Part shown: positions 1 through 7,524 of the stretch, in pieces | Position numbering within the stretch: position 1 is the stretch's first letter | How the letters are laid out: each line of letters starts with the position of its first letter | Source: Mesorhizobium sp. J8 | Lineage (GTDB): Bacteria; Pseudomonadota; Alphaproteobacteria; Rhizobiales; Rhizobiaceae | Length of the DNA: 64,000 nt | Direction of reading: 5' to 3' | Assembly (NCBI RefSeq): GCF_016591715.1 | Contig: NZ_AP024109.1 | Coordinates: 1,054,001 to 1,118,000, forward strand | Translations under genes and position numbers: made by a program | The notes under the pieces: generated by a model | Told to the model about the DNA's origin: nothing | The model's input: only the letters and a program-made list of their open reading frames with translations | The model's database searches: none

Positions 1-251
1 GCATCGTCGTTGCGCTCGTCGCTGCGCGCCATGGCCGTTTCGAGCGCCTTCTGCGCCTTGCGCCGCTGCCAGAAGCGGACCCCGTAGAACAGCGCAAGCA
101 CCGCGACGGTGACGCCGATGATCGTGGCCCTGGGCCACACCGGACCAAGCGGGCGCGTATCGGCGAAACGGATCAGCGGCCCGGCATACCAGACCGCCGC
201 CGAGAAACCGGCAAGCGCGAGCACGCTGAAGATCCGCAGCAGCCAGCGCAT
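1..251 (-). CDS. tssM: TssM/IcmF N-terminus, second copy (partial)
   Basis: The first 83 residues of a T6SS TssM (IcmF-family) inner-membrane protein that runs off the left edge. The protein begins MRWLLRIFSVLALAG, then has a second hydrophobic helix (about residues 43-60) and a basic, Ala/Glu-rich cytoplasmic stretch. This is the usual TssM start: two transmembrane helices before the NTPase domain. The ATG overlaps the TGA of the upstream tssL by one base (TGATG), so the pair is translationally coupled, as tssL-tssM pairs usually are. A full-length tssM lies at 11280-14816, so this is a second copy. The Walker motifs and periplasmic domain lie outside the window, so whether it is intact cannot be judged. 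The family call rests on helix layout and the tssL partner. Confidence 0.72.
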   Translation of the reverse strand, partial: MRWLLRIFSVLALAGFSAAVWYAGPLIRFADTRPLGPVWPRATIIGVTVAVLALFYGVRFWQRRKAQKALETAMARSDERNDD

Positions 252-1783
252 CAGTCGCCGCTCTCTGCCGCGCCGGTCTGCAAGGTCGCCTGTCTCGGTA
301 TCATCACGTCGACGCGGCGGTTCCTGGCGCGGCCGTCAGCCGTGCCATTGTCGGCGATCGGTTCATCCTCACCCTTGCCGTCGGCACTGAGCCGCGACGG
401 ATCGTTCAACTGTTTGGCCATCATCGCCTCCACGGCCTTGGCACGGGCTACCGAGAGGTCGAAATTCGATTTGAACTGGCTCGACTTCTTCGGTTTCACA
501 TTGTCGGTGTGGCCGATGATGTTGATCGGTCCGGGTTCGGCGTCGAGCGCGGCGGCGAGATCGGCCGCGACCGGCTGGAACTGCGGCTTCAGGTCCGCCT
601 GGCCCGATGCAAACAAAAGCTGGTTGTTGATCTCGACCACGATGAATGCGCCCTTCTCGCCGACGCTCAGCCCGCCGCCTGCGATCTCCTTGGCAAGTGC
701 GGCGCGGATGCGGTCGATCTGGGCGGTATCCGGAGCCGCGGGCGGCGGCGGGCTGGCTTGCGCCGGCTCAGTGGGCGCCGCCACGCTGGCGCGCTCGATG
801 GTGACGGGCGTCGATGGATTGAGCGCCAGCAACTCGCCCGCGGTCGCGTCGCCTTCATCGGTGATCAGCACCCGCAACCCGAAAAAAACCGCCGTCACCA
901 GCGTCGCCGCGGCGGCCGCGACCGCCCAGAGCGGCAGCCGTGCCCTCGGCTTCGGCAGCGCCGCCGCCATGCCTTGCCAGCGTGGCGAGATGTCTTCGCC
1001 GGCGCGCGGTTTGAAGTAGCGCAGCGTGTCGTAGACGTCGCGCCGGACGCGTTCGAGCGTGTTTCGCTCCTTGGCCAGCCCCCGATACTGGCCCTCGAAG
1101 CCGAGCGACAGGCAGGCATGCATCAGCTCGAGCAGGTCGTAATGCGCTTCCGGCCTGGCGAGAATGTTGTTCAGCGCTTCGTAGAAGCCGGCGCCGGTCG
1201 GTTGGGTGTGGAAGAACCGCGCCACCAGGCTGTGCCGAAGCCAGCTGTCCTTGCTCGGCCAAGGCAAATTGCCGACAAGGTCGTCGGCGGTTTCGCAAAG
1301 GGCGAATTTGGCGATCCGTGCGTCTTGCTCGGCTACGCCTGCCTTCGCGATTGCAAGGTCGAAGGTCTCGATCGCATCGGCGATATGCTCTGCCAAGGGT
1401 GCGGCTTGCCGGTCGACCGGCATCAGCCGCAATTGGCCGAGAAGCATCAGCAGCGGCGCCGCCGCGGCGAGGATCGGATTGGCCGCGGTGTATTTCACGC
1501 CACTCGTGGCATCGAACAGGGCATCCTGCCGCACACCCGGCGCCGCATTCGCGGCTGTTCCCGGGGTTGGCCCTTGGAAGAGCACGGTTCCGGACGACCA
1601 GCCGGTGGGCATCTGCCGGCCGCCGCCGGGATCGAACACCGTCGCTTCGCGGGAGGGCGATGGGGTTGGCCGAGCGCCTTCCGGACCGGACCTCTCGGAG
1701 GCCGCAAGCGGCTTCTGCTTCGGCCGCGGCGCGCGGATGACGGTCTTGTCCGCCGGCTTGGAAGGATCGTCCTTCGAGCTCAT
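251..1783 (-). CDS. tssL: TssL (IcmH/DotU) with C-terminal OmpA-like domain, second copy
   Basis: Predicted 510-aa T6SS inner-membrane protein that, with TssM and TssJ, anchors the secretion apparatus. It has a Pro-rich N-terminus, then the DotU/IcmH cytoplasmic domain (about residues 90-280, with the family motif LGFEGQYRG), one transmembrane helix (about 285-310), and a periplasmic OmpA-like peptidoglycan-binding domain at the C-terminus (IIGHTDN, NFDLSVARA, RARNRRVDV). I chose the ATG at 1783; the frame stays open to a TTG at 1810, but the ATG start fits better. It is coupled to the partial tssM downstream. It is clearly diverged from the other OmpA-fused TssL at 14818-16143: the same architecture but a different linker and N-terminus. 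It may serve a second membrane complex or replace the first under other conditions; this is inference. Confidence 0.85.
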   Translation of the reverse strand: MSSKDDPSKPADKTVIRAPRPKQKPLAASERSGPEGARPTPSPSREATVFDPGGGRQMPTGWSSGTVLFQGPTPGTAANAAPGVRQDALFDATSGVKYTAANPILAAAAPLLMLLGQLRLMPVDRQAAPLAEHIADAIETFDLAIAKAGVAEQDARIAKFALCETADDLVGNLPWPSKDSWLRHSLVARFFHTQPTGAGFYEALNNILARPEAHYDLLELMHACLSLGFEGQYRGLAKERNTLERVRRDVYDTLRYFKPRAGEDISPRWQGMAAALPKPRARLPLWAVAAAAATLVTAVFFGLRVLITDEGDATAGELLALNPSTPVTIERASVAAPTEPAQASPPPPAAPDTAQIDRIRAALAKEIAGGGLSVGEKGAFIVVEINNQLLFASGQADLKPQFQPVAADLAAALDAEPGPINIIGHTDNVKPKKSSQFKSNFDLSVARAKAVEAMMAKQLNDPSRLSADGKGEDEPIADNGTADGRARNRRVDVMIPRQATLQTGAAESGD

Positions 1784-2066
1784 CGGGGGCGCCCCGCCTT
1801 CCCGCTGCAACGGGCATGTCTTCGGCCGGGGGAACGCATCTCAGGCTGAGCCTCGGCGGCGGGCCGCATGGAAAGGCTCATCTCGCCGAAACATGACATT
1901 GCTGCACACGCCCCAAGCCTCGCCGCCTTGCCCGCCGGGCCGGCGTCCCTGTGCATTCTAGTCGCCCGGATACCCAATTGAAACGGGCCGCGGATTGAAT
2001 CCGGAAGCACCATGCTCGAAGAGGCGGCTTCTTCTATGAGGCCGGTCACATACGGCGGACGCGGTC

Positions 2067-2122
2067 AGAGCAATTCCAGGAAAAGTGTGAGCGGTTTTCC
2101 GTCCGGAATTGTGTGAAAACAA
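2067..2122. repeat. Dispersed intergenic palindrome, family A
   Basis: Imperfect inverted repeat: CAATTCCAGGAAAA (2071-2084) pairs with TTTTCCGTCCGGAATTG (2095-2111), followed by GTGTGAAAACAA. I recognise this AATTCC...GGAATT type as a dispersed intergenic repeat of rhizobial genomes. A shorter relative is at 3305-3346, so the two copies bracket the FHA gene. Confidence 0.6.
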
Positions 2123-2128
2123 GAAGAT

Positions 2129-2167
2129 GGCGCATTTCACCGTCACCGTGAAACGGTGAAATGCGCC
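2129..2167 (-). terminator. Hairpin terminator behind the FHA gene
   Basis: Perfect 15-bp inverted repeat (2129-2143 with 2153-2167) and a 9-base loop, beginning 13 bases past the FHA stop codon. In the direction of transcription it is followed by a pyrimidine-rich run (CTTCTTGTTTTC). It probably ends the FHA transcript. The tail is not a pure T-run, so termination strength is uncertain. Confidence 0.6.
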
Positions 2168-2180
2168 AGTGCCCGTGCGG

Positions 2181-3260
2181 CTATTTCTGCTTGTCGGCCT
2201 TGGCGTAGGCTTCGGCGAAATAGGCGAGGAAGACATCCAGCATGCCGTTCTCATGCTTGTCTTCCATCGTCCGCCATGTCGCGACGAGGGCATCCCAGGC
2301 CTGGCTCTTTCTGGACGAGAAGGACGCGGGCGGGATCTTCTTGGCGATCGCTTCCGGCGACAGATCGTCGAGCAGCCGCGACAGTGCGGTCTGCATGGCG
2401 GCGTAGGTCGCGATCTCATGCGACTTCAGATCGTGGAACGCGTCCTCGACGCTGTGCCTGGCATCGAGATAGCCGGCCCTGCGCTTGGCGAACATGATCT
2501 CCAATATGTCGTCGGTGCCCGGCACGAATTTCAGCGGGTTATTGTCCTCGGCGCCGATCATCGTGCGGTGCGCGCTCTTGGCGAGCACCTTTGCCGCCGC
2601 GCGCGCCTTGAGCAGCAGGGACAGTTGCTCGACCGTGATCCTCAGCACCGCGCCGATCTCGGCCGCGACGTCATGCGGGTCGCGCGCCTGCAGCATGTCC
2701 GGCGGCATGCCGGCCGCTTTAGCTATCTCGCGCAATATAGCGTCCGCTTCCGCCGGCCGGCTGGGCGGGACCGCCGGCCCTGGCTGCAGCGCCGAGGACG
2801 TCGAGACAGACGCCGCTCCGGCGGAGCGCTGTCCCGCCGGACTGAAGAACGGCTCTTGGCCGGAATCCAGGGGCCGGCCGGTCGAGGGCGGCAGCTCGCG
2901 CTGCGTCGATCCGGTCCTGGTCTGCGGATATCCGCTCGCGGCGCGTTCCTCTTCGATCGAGACGCCGACGACATAACGGCCGATCAGCAGCCGGTCGCCC
3001 TGGGCCAGCCGGTGCGGCCCGGCCATGCGCTGGTTGGAACCATTGACGAAAGTGCCGTTGCGCGAAAGGTCGTAGAGCCAGAACGAACCCGCCTGGTAGC
3101 GGACCTCGCAGTGCCGGCCCGAGATGAACTTGTCCGGATCGGACAACGTCCAGTCGCAATTCTCGCGGCCGATCTCGAAGCTGCGGTCGCGAGCGGCATA
3201 GCTGGCGGCGGTCCCGGCCGGCAGCCTGTCGACATTGCTGATCTGGAGAGAGATGAACAT
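2181..3260 (-). CDS. T6SS-associated FHA-domain protein (TagH/ImpI-like), second copy
   Basis: A 359-aa protein with an N-terminal forkhead-associated domain (about residues 25-95: FEIGR, SGRH, NGTFVNG), a Pro/Ser-rich linker, and the C-terminal helical domain of T6SS FHA proteins (family name type VI secretion FHA/ImpI). FHA domains bind phosphothreonine; in known systems such proteins act with the kinase PpkA and phosphatase PppA to switch the apparatus on and off. Neither enzyme is in this window. It is divergent from vgrG and followed by its own terminator. A paralogue with a longer linker is at 17975-19411. Confidence 0.82.
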   Translation of the reverse strand: MFISLQISNVDRLPAGTAASYAARDRSFEIGRENCDWTLSDPDKFISGRHCEVRYQAGSFWLYDLSRNGTFVNGSNQRMAGPHRLAQGDRLLIGRYVVGVSIEEERAASGYPQTRTGSTQRELPPSTGRPLDSGQEPFFSPAGQRSAGAASVSTSSALQPGPAVPPSRPAEADAILREIAKAAGMPPDMLQARDPHDVAAEIGAVLRITVEQLSLLLKARAAAKVLAKSAHRTMIGAEDNNPLKFVPGTDDILEIMFAKRRAGYLDARHSVEDAFHDLKSHEIATYAAMQTALSRLLDDLSPEAIAKKIPPASFSSRKSQAWDALVATWRTMEDKHENGMLDVFLAYFAEAYAKADKQK

Positions 3261-3567
3261 CCGGAAGCGTCGCCGAACTTGGTCAACAAATGCTTATCTT
3301 TCGTGCAATTCCAGGCGGAAAGCCACGGGCGCTTTCCCGGAATTGCTTCGGTATTCTAGCAGCTTGCAAGCGGAGCGGGAGAGGAGCGTTTCACACCAGT
3401 GTGCGCGCGCGGTTTAGCTATCGCTGTTATTTGGCCTCCCTCAAACATGTGCTAGGCTGACCTCGGTACGGTGCGGTGAACTCGAGCGCTCCCGAACGTG
3501 ATGCAGTTAATAGAGCGGGGGCTTCAAACCATCACACTGGCGGCCGCGTCGAGGAGGGGCACCACCC
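3261..3567. promoter_or_regulatory. Divergent promoter region between FHA gene and vgrG
   Basis: A 307-base spacer between divergent genes that must hold promoters for both. It contains a palindromic repeat (3305-3346) and a short symmetrical ACAC-CA-GTGT element (3393-3402). A strong Shine-Dalgarno (GAGGAGGGG) ends 8 bases before the vgrG ATG and fixes that start. Confidence 0.6.
3305..3346. repeat. Dispersed intergenic palindrome, family A (short copy)
   Basis: GCAATTCC (3305-3312) pairs perfectly with GGAATTGC (3339-3346); an inner GGAAAG/CTTTCC pair extends the stem. Same AATTCC...GGAATT layout as the copy at 2067-2122. Confidence 0.5.
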
Positions 3568-5892
3568 ATGCCGAACGAACGTGCCACGGTTGTACAGACG
3601 CCGGCTGGCGCCGACCTGACCTTCACCCATCTCATCGGCCGCGATGAGATCAGCCGCTGTTTCGCCTATACGGTCGGCTTCGTCTCGAAGAACCGTGACA
3701 TCGACCCGTTGAAGATGCTGGGTGGTGTCGTCTCGGTCGAAGGCGAATCCGATCCGAAGCGCTGGTTCAGCGGCCTCGTGTCGGATTTCAAGCTGACCCG
3801 CATCGAGGACCGGCTGGCCTTCTACGAGGCGACCGTCAGGCCATGGCTCTGGTTCCTCGGTAACACCACCGATTGCCGCATCTTCCAGAATATGACGGCG
3901 GTGGAGATCGTCGAGAAGATCTTCTCGAAATACGGCATCGCCAAATTCGAGAAGCGGCTGCAGGGTTCCTATCCCCAGCGCGAGTACTGCGTCCAGTATG
4001 ACGAGAGCGACCTTGATTTCGTGCAGCGGCTGCTCGAGCACGAGGGCATCTTCTATTTCTTCGAGCATGACGAAGGCAAGCACACGCTCATCCTCTGCGA
4101 CGCGATGAGCAAGCTGAAGCCGGCGCCCGGTTATGAGAAGGTGCTCTACAACTTCGAGGGCCAGGCCTCCCGGCGCGATGTCGAATACATCACCGAATGG
4201 ATTCCAGGCAGCGCGGTGCGGCCGGGCGCCTATGCGCATACGGACTATGATTTCGAGAAGCCCGGTGCCGATCTGATGGCGAAATCCGCCCAGCCTTTCG
4301 CCCATAAGGAGGCCTCTGGCGAGAACTATCGCCAGCCCGGCGCGCATCTCGATGTCGGCCGCGGCGACAAGATCGCCGGGATCCGCCGCGAGGAACTCCA
4401 GGCGGTGCACCAGCACAGCACGGCGGTGGGCACCGTGCGCGGCCTTTTTTCCGGTTGCAAGTTCACGCTCGAAAGCTTTCCGCGCGACGACCAGAACCAG
4501 GACTATCTGGTGGTCAGCGCCGAATACCGGCTGTTCGATCCGGGCTACCGGACGCAGAACGAGGCCCACAGCGAGAATTTCAAGGTGGTGCTCGGCGTGG
4601 CGCCGACCAAGCTGCCCTACCGGCCGCCGCGCATCACGCCGCGGCCGATCATGCGCGGCCCCCAGACGGCAACGGTCGTCGGGCCTTCGGGCGAGGAGAT
4701 CTTCACCGACAAATACGCCCGGGTGAAGGTCCAGTTCCATTGGGACCGGCTCGGCAAGAAGGACCAGAACTCATCCTGCTTCGTGCGCGTCTCGCAGACC
4801 TGGGCCGGCAGCAACTGGGGCTTCATCCAAATTCCGCGCATCGGCCAGGAGGTCATCGTCGATTTCATAGAAGGCGATCCGGACCTGCCGATCATCACCG
4901 GCCGCGTCTACAACGCTTCGCAGATGCCGCCCTACGGGCTGCCGGGCAACGCCACGCAATCCGGATGGAAGTCGAATTCCTCGAAAGGTGGCGGCGGCTA
5001 CAACGAACTGATGTTCGAGGACAAGGCCGGCTCCGAGCTGGTCAATTTCCAGGCGCAGAAAGATCACCACCTGCTGATCAAGCACGACCGCAACAAGACG
5101 GTGCAGCACGACCAGTCCGACCGCATCGACCACGACGCCAAGCACTCCGTCGGCCACAATCTCGACGAGGACGTGGGCAACAACAAGACGGTCAAGATCG
5201 GCGTCGACCAGACCACCAACATCGGCTCGAACGACACTGAGACAGTGGGTGCGAACCGGTCGCTGACGGTTATGGCCAACGAGACGATCCACGTCGTCGC
5301 CAACTCGACCGAGAACATCGACGCCAACCATTCGCAGACCGTGGGGCTCAATCAGACGGTCACGGTGGGTGTGGCGCGCGTGGATACGGTGGGGGCAGCG
5401 GAAGCGAGGACGGTGGGCGCCACGCAGACAAACACCATCGGCGCGAGCCGCTCGGTGAGCGTTGGGATCAGTCAGAGCCACGACATAGGAGCCAATGACA
5501 GCTGGAATATCGGCGCCAATCAGGGCGTTGACATAGCAAGCAACCAGAGCGTCAATATCGGCGGCGGGCAGGCAACAGAGATAGGCAAGGCTCGGACTGC
5601 CAAGATAGCGGCCGATGACATTACCGATATCGGCGGCGCCCATGCACTCAAAATAGCCAAAGGCAGTGGAATCACCATTGGCGAGAACGGTTCGATTGGT
5701 GTCGGCAAGAAGTTGGTCATCGATGCAGGTGACGAAATCACCATCAAGTGCGGAGATGCTTCCATCATTATGAAGAAGGATGGAACGATTGGCATCAAGG
5801 GCAATGACATAACGATAACTGCAAGCGGCAAGATATTCGCCAAGGCATCGGGCGACATCGTCATGAAGGGTTCGGAAATCAAGCAGAACTGA
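3568..5892 (+). CDS. vgrG: VgrG spike protein (TssI) with C-terminal octad repeats
   Basis: A 774-aa T6SS spike that caps the Hcp tube and carries effectors. Residues 1 to about 480 form the conserved gp27/gp5-like body, including the DYLVVSAEY region and the RVKVQFHWDR and SCFVRVSQTWAG motifs of the OB-fold. From about residue 528 to 699 there are some 21 consecutive eight-residue repeats of the type (V/I)GxNxTxx, predicting an elongated triple-stranded beta-helix needle, followed by a Lys/Ile/Gly-rich tip. The last ~400 bases use noticeably less GC-rich codons than the rest of the gene, matching the low-GC cargo genes nearby. Followed after 10 bases by two small plus-strand genes. The partner PAAR-like tip is encoded on the other strand at 7525-8634. 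Confidence 0.95.
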   Translation: MPNERATVVQTPAGADLTFTHLIGRDEISRCFAYTVGFVSKNRDIDPLKMLGGVVSVEGESDPKRWFSGLVSDFKLTRIEDRLAFYEATVRPWLWFLGNTTDCRIFQNMTAVEIVEKIFSKYGIAKFEKRLQGSYPQREYCVQYDESDLDFVQRLLEHEGIFYFFEHDEGKHTLILCDAMSKLKPAPGYEKVLYNFEGQASRRDVEYITEWIPGSAVRPGAYAHTDYDFEKPGADLMAKSAQPFAHKEASGENYRQPGAHLDVGRGDKIAGIRREELQAVHQHSTAVGTVRGLFSGCKFTLESFPRDDQNQDYLVVSAEYRLFDPGYRTQNEAHSENFKVVLGVAPTKLPYRPPRITPRPIMRGPQTATVVGPSGEEIFTDKYARVKVQFHWDRLGKKDQNSSCFVRVSQTWAGSNWGFIQIPRIGQEVIVDFIEGDPDLPIITGRVYNASQMPPYGLPGNATQSGWKSNSSKGGGGYNELMFEDKAGSELVNFQAQKDHHLLIKHDRNKTVQHDQSDRIDHDAKHSVGHNLDEDVGNNKTVKIGVDQTTNIGSNDTETVGANRSLTVMANETIHVVANSTENIDANHSQTVGLNQTVTVGVARVDTVGAAEARTVGATQTNTIGASRSVSVGISQSHDIGANDSWNIGANQGVDIASNQSVNIGGGQATEIGKARTAKIAADDITDIGGAHALKIAKGSGITIGENGSIGVGKKLVIDAGDEITIKCGDASIIMKKDGTIGIKGNDITITASGKIFAKASGDIVMKGSEIKQN

Positions 5893-5902
5893 GGGATCGT
5901 CA

Positions 5903-6328
5903 GTGGCAAAGATCGTCGAACGAATCGAAGGCGTCGTAATTGGAATTTTTCTCGGCTTTGGCGAGGACGGGCCACTCGTTGTTTTTCCGGGCAACCCCCA
6001 AGAAACAGCTCTTCCGGCCCGCAGCCTCGCCGAGTTGAACTCCGATATGATTGGCTCCGAAGTTGCCCTGTTGTTTCAAGGGGGCGACCTTCGTCAGCCG
6101 CTAATTGTCGGACGCATCGTCGAACCGAAGGGAAAATCGGCCAACCCTCATGTCGTCCGCGATGGCGAGCGGGTGAGAATCACAGGCGAGGAGCGCATCG
6201 AACTGCGCTGTGGCAAGGCCGTGATCACCATGGAAAAAGACGGTCGGATCACCATTCGCGGCACCTATGTGACGAGTCACGCAAGTGCGGCGAACCGTAT
6301 TCGGGGCGGCTCGGTGAACCTGAACTGA
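5903..6328 (+). CDS. DUF6484 family protein linked to vgrG
   Basis: A 141-aa protein with a GTG start at 5903, preceded by GAGGGA that overlaps the vgrG stop. The N-terminal half matches my memory of DUF6484 proteins found next to vgrG: GVVIG, then VFPGN, LPARSLAEL, and EVALLFQGGDLRQPLIVGR. The C-terminal ~50 residues (VRITGEERIEL, ITMEKDGRITIRGTYVTS) resemble the beta-helical tip of VgrG, suggesting it packs against or extends the spike. The function of the family is not established to my knowledge; an adaptor or spike accessory role is inference from position. It is co-translated with the next gene through a TGATG overlap. Confidence 0.65.
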   Translation: MAKIVERIEGVVIGIFLGFGEDGPLVVFPGNPQETALPARSLAELNSDMIGSEVALLFQGGDLRQPLIVGRIVEPKGKSANPHVVRDGERVRITGEERIELRCGKAVITMEKDGRITIRGTYVTSHASAANRIRGGSVNLN

Positions 6329-6663
6329 TGTCTGCGCCAGTCCTGCGAGAGATTGTCCGCCAGCATGCCGAAATGGCAGCCTTTCTGTGGACGGTCTACG
6401 ACTACAATCTGTTGCATCCTGGCAAGAACCCTGAGATGGACGATGATCGGATGGCCAGGTTGGTCGAGCGGCTGGAAGCTCATCTCGATGGGCTGCGCGT
6501 TGCCGGAAGAGTGGGCCAGGAGATTGCTCAGCAGTGCCATGACGAATTTCCCGAGGCAGGCGAACTCTTTGTCTTGCGCATGCTGTCGAGCAAAACCGAA
6601 ATTCGTATCCTCGATCTCGATCTCGATAAGGTGAGGAAATTCCTTGCCCGCGCCGGCAAATAG
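6328..6663 (+). CDS. Short protein resembling the N-terminus of TIGR02270-family T6SS proteins
   Basis: A 111-aa protein whose ATG overlaps the previous stop. The motifs QHAEMAAFLW and RLEAHLDGLRVAGRVG match the N-terminus of TIGR02270 proteins, HEAT-repeat-like proteins of about 400 aa encoded beside T6SS genes. Here the reading frame stops after the first ~90 conserved residues, with a short charged tail. It is either a natural short form or a truncated remnant; no continuation is visible in the 20 bases before the convergent gene. Base composition is lower in GC than the T6SS core genes. The family call is from recall of motifs. Confidence 0.5.
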   Translation: MSAPVLREIVRQHAEMAAFLWTVYDYNLLHPGKNPEMDDDRMARLVERLEAHLDGLRVAGRVGQEIAQQCHDEFPEAGELFVLRMLSSKTEIRILDLDLDKVRKFLARAGK

Positions 6664-6682
6664 CACGGTGCCGAATTGCCGA

Positions 6683-7522
6683 TCAGTCTGGAATCGGTTT
6701 GCCGAAGAAATGGCGTACACCCGGTTTGAATTGATAAAGGTCGACTTCGTCGAATAGGCGCTCCAGCGCCGCCGCGGCGGCTATTCGGTCCAACTGGCTT
6801 TTCCGATAGAAATCCGAAAGGTCGAATCCCGTAAATGCCTCAATGGCATCGCGTGCGACGACCACATCTTCATTGTCGTGCGCCTTCGCCATCGAATTCA
6901 ACAAATTGAGTGCGGTCTCGGCTAGGTTGATCGGCTGACCATGCAGAAACGATACGCTGGCATGGCTGGGGTATCTTTTCCTGATTTCGTCGATCCGTGA
7001 CATTACCAATTGCGTATATTCTGCGACTTCGTACTGGGCGCGATCCGGGTCGAATTCGTCGATGGTGCCTGGAACCATGCGCGGGCCATAGAAGATGTCG
7101 CTGACCGAAGATTCCAACGCTATGGAAAGTTGATAAGGAAGATCTGAATCGGCAAAGTTCGAGGGACCTTGTTGGTAAATTGCGACGGCCAACTCGATCG
7201 GCCTCAGAAGGCCGCTTTTGGTCAAAGCAATACAGAGCCACTCGAGCATCTGGCCGTCATCCCGCAGAGAGAGGCGGATTGGGCTCGCAATTTCCAGCAG
7301 AGTGCTGCCCGGGGTGACATAGGGCATCAGGGTAAAAGCCGAAATCGCGGTGTCGATTGAAGGTGAGAGTTCAAATATGCTGGGGAACATGGACGAACTC
7401 GAGAAGTTCCCCGCCCTGCTTCTTTCGAATATGTCCAGAAGCAATCCTCCGCTTTCCGTGCGGGCGCCGCGAAAATCACTTGTTTTGAAGTGAAAGAGTT
7501 TTCCAAGCGACGAGAAAGCCAT
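6683..7522 (-). CDS. Candidate immunity protein of the DUF4150-HNH toxin
   Basis: A 279-aa soluble, mostly helical protein that I do not recognise. I chose the ATG at 7522 (MAFSSLGKLFHF), two bases after the toxin stop codon; the frame is open further upstream but only inside the toxin gene. There is no signal peptide or membrane segment, consistent with a cytoplasmic inhibitor of a nuclease. The reasons to call it immunity are position (last gene of the cargo module, tightly coupled to the toxin), reduced GC, and lack of similarity to T6SS structural proteins. Functional assignment is inference only. Confidence 0.55.
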   Translation of the reverse strand: MAFSSLGKLFHFKTSDFRGARTESGGLLLDIFERSRAGNFSSSSMFPSIFELSPSIDTAISAFTLMPYVTPGSTLLEIASPIRLSLRDDGQMLEWLCIALTKSGLLRPIELAVAIYQQGPSNFADSDLPYQLSIALESSVSDIFYGPRMVPGTIDEFDPDRAQYEVAEYTQLVMSRIDEIRKRYPSHASVSFLHGQPINLAETALNLLNSMAKAHDNEDVVVARDAIEAFTGFDLSDFYRKSQLDRIAAAAALERLFDEVDLYQFKPGVRHFFGKPIPD

Positions 7523-7524
7523 TG

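Larger units (their letters stand above)
1784..2180. other. Intergenic region between FHA gene and second tssL
   Basis: About 400 bases without a convincing gene. It contains a dispersed palindromic repeat (2067-2122) and a strong hairpin (2129-2167) just behind the FHA gene. The second tssL-tssM pair therefore probably has its own promoter in roughly 1784-2060. I see no clear sigma-factor elements by eye. Confidence 0.6.

Noticed and set aside
3393..3402. ACAC-CA-GTGT upstream of vgrG as a fourth copy of the right-hand operator motif
   Set aside because: Only the 8-base symmetric core matches; a match this short is expected by chance once or twice in 64 kb, and the flanks differ.
3532..4740. 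Long minus-strand frame opposite vgrG
   Set aside because: Antisense shadow of the conserved VgrG body; no domain signature.
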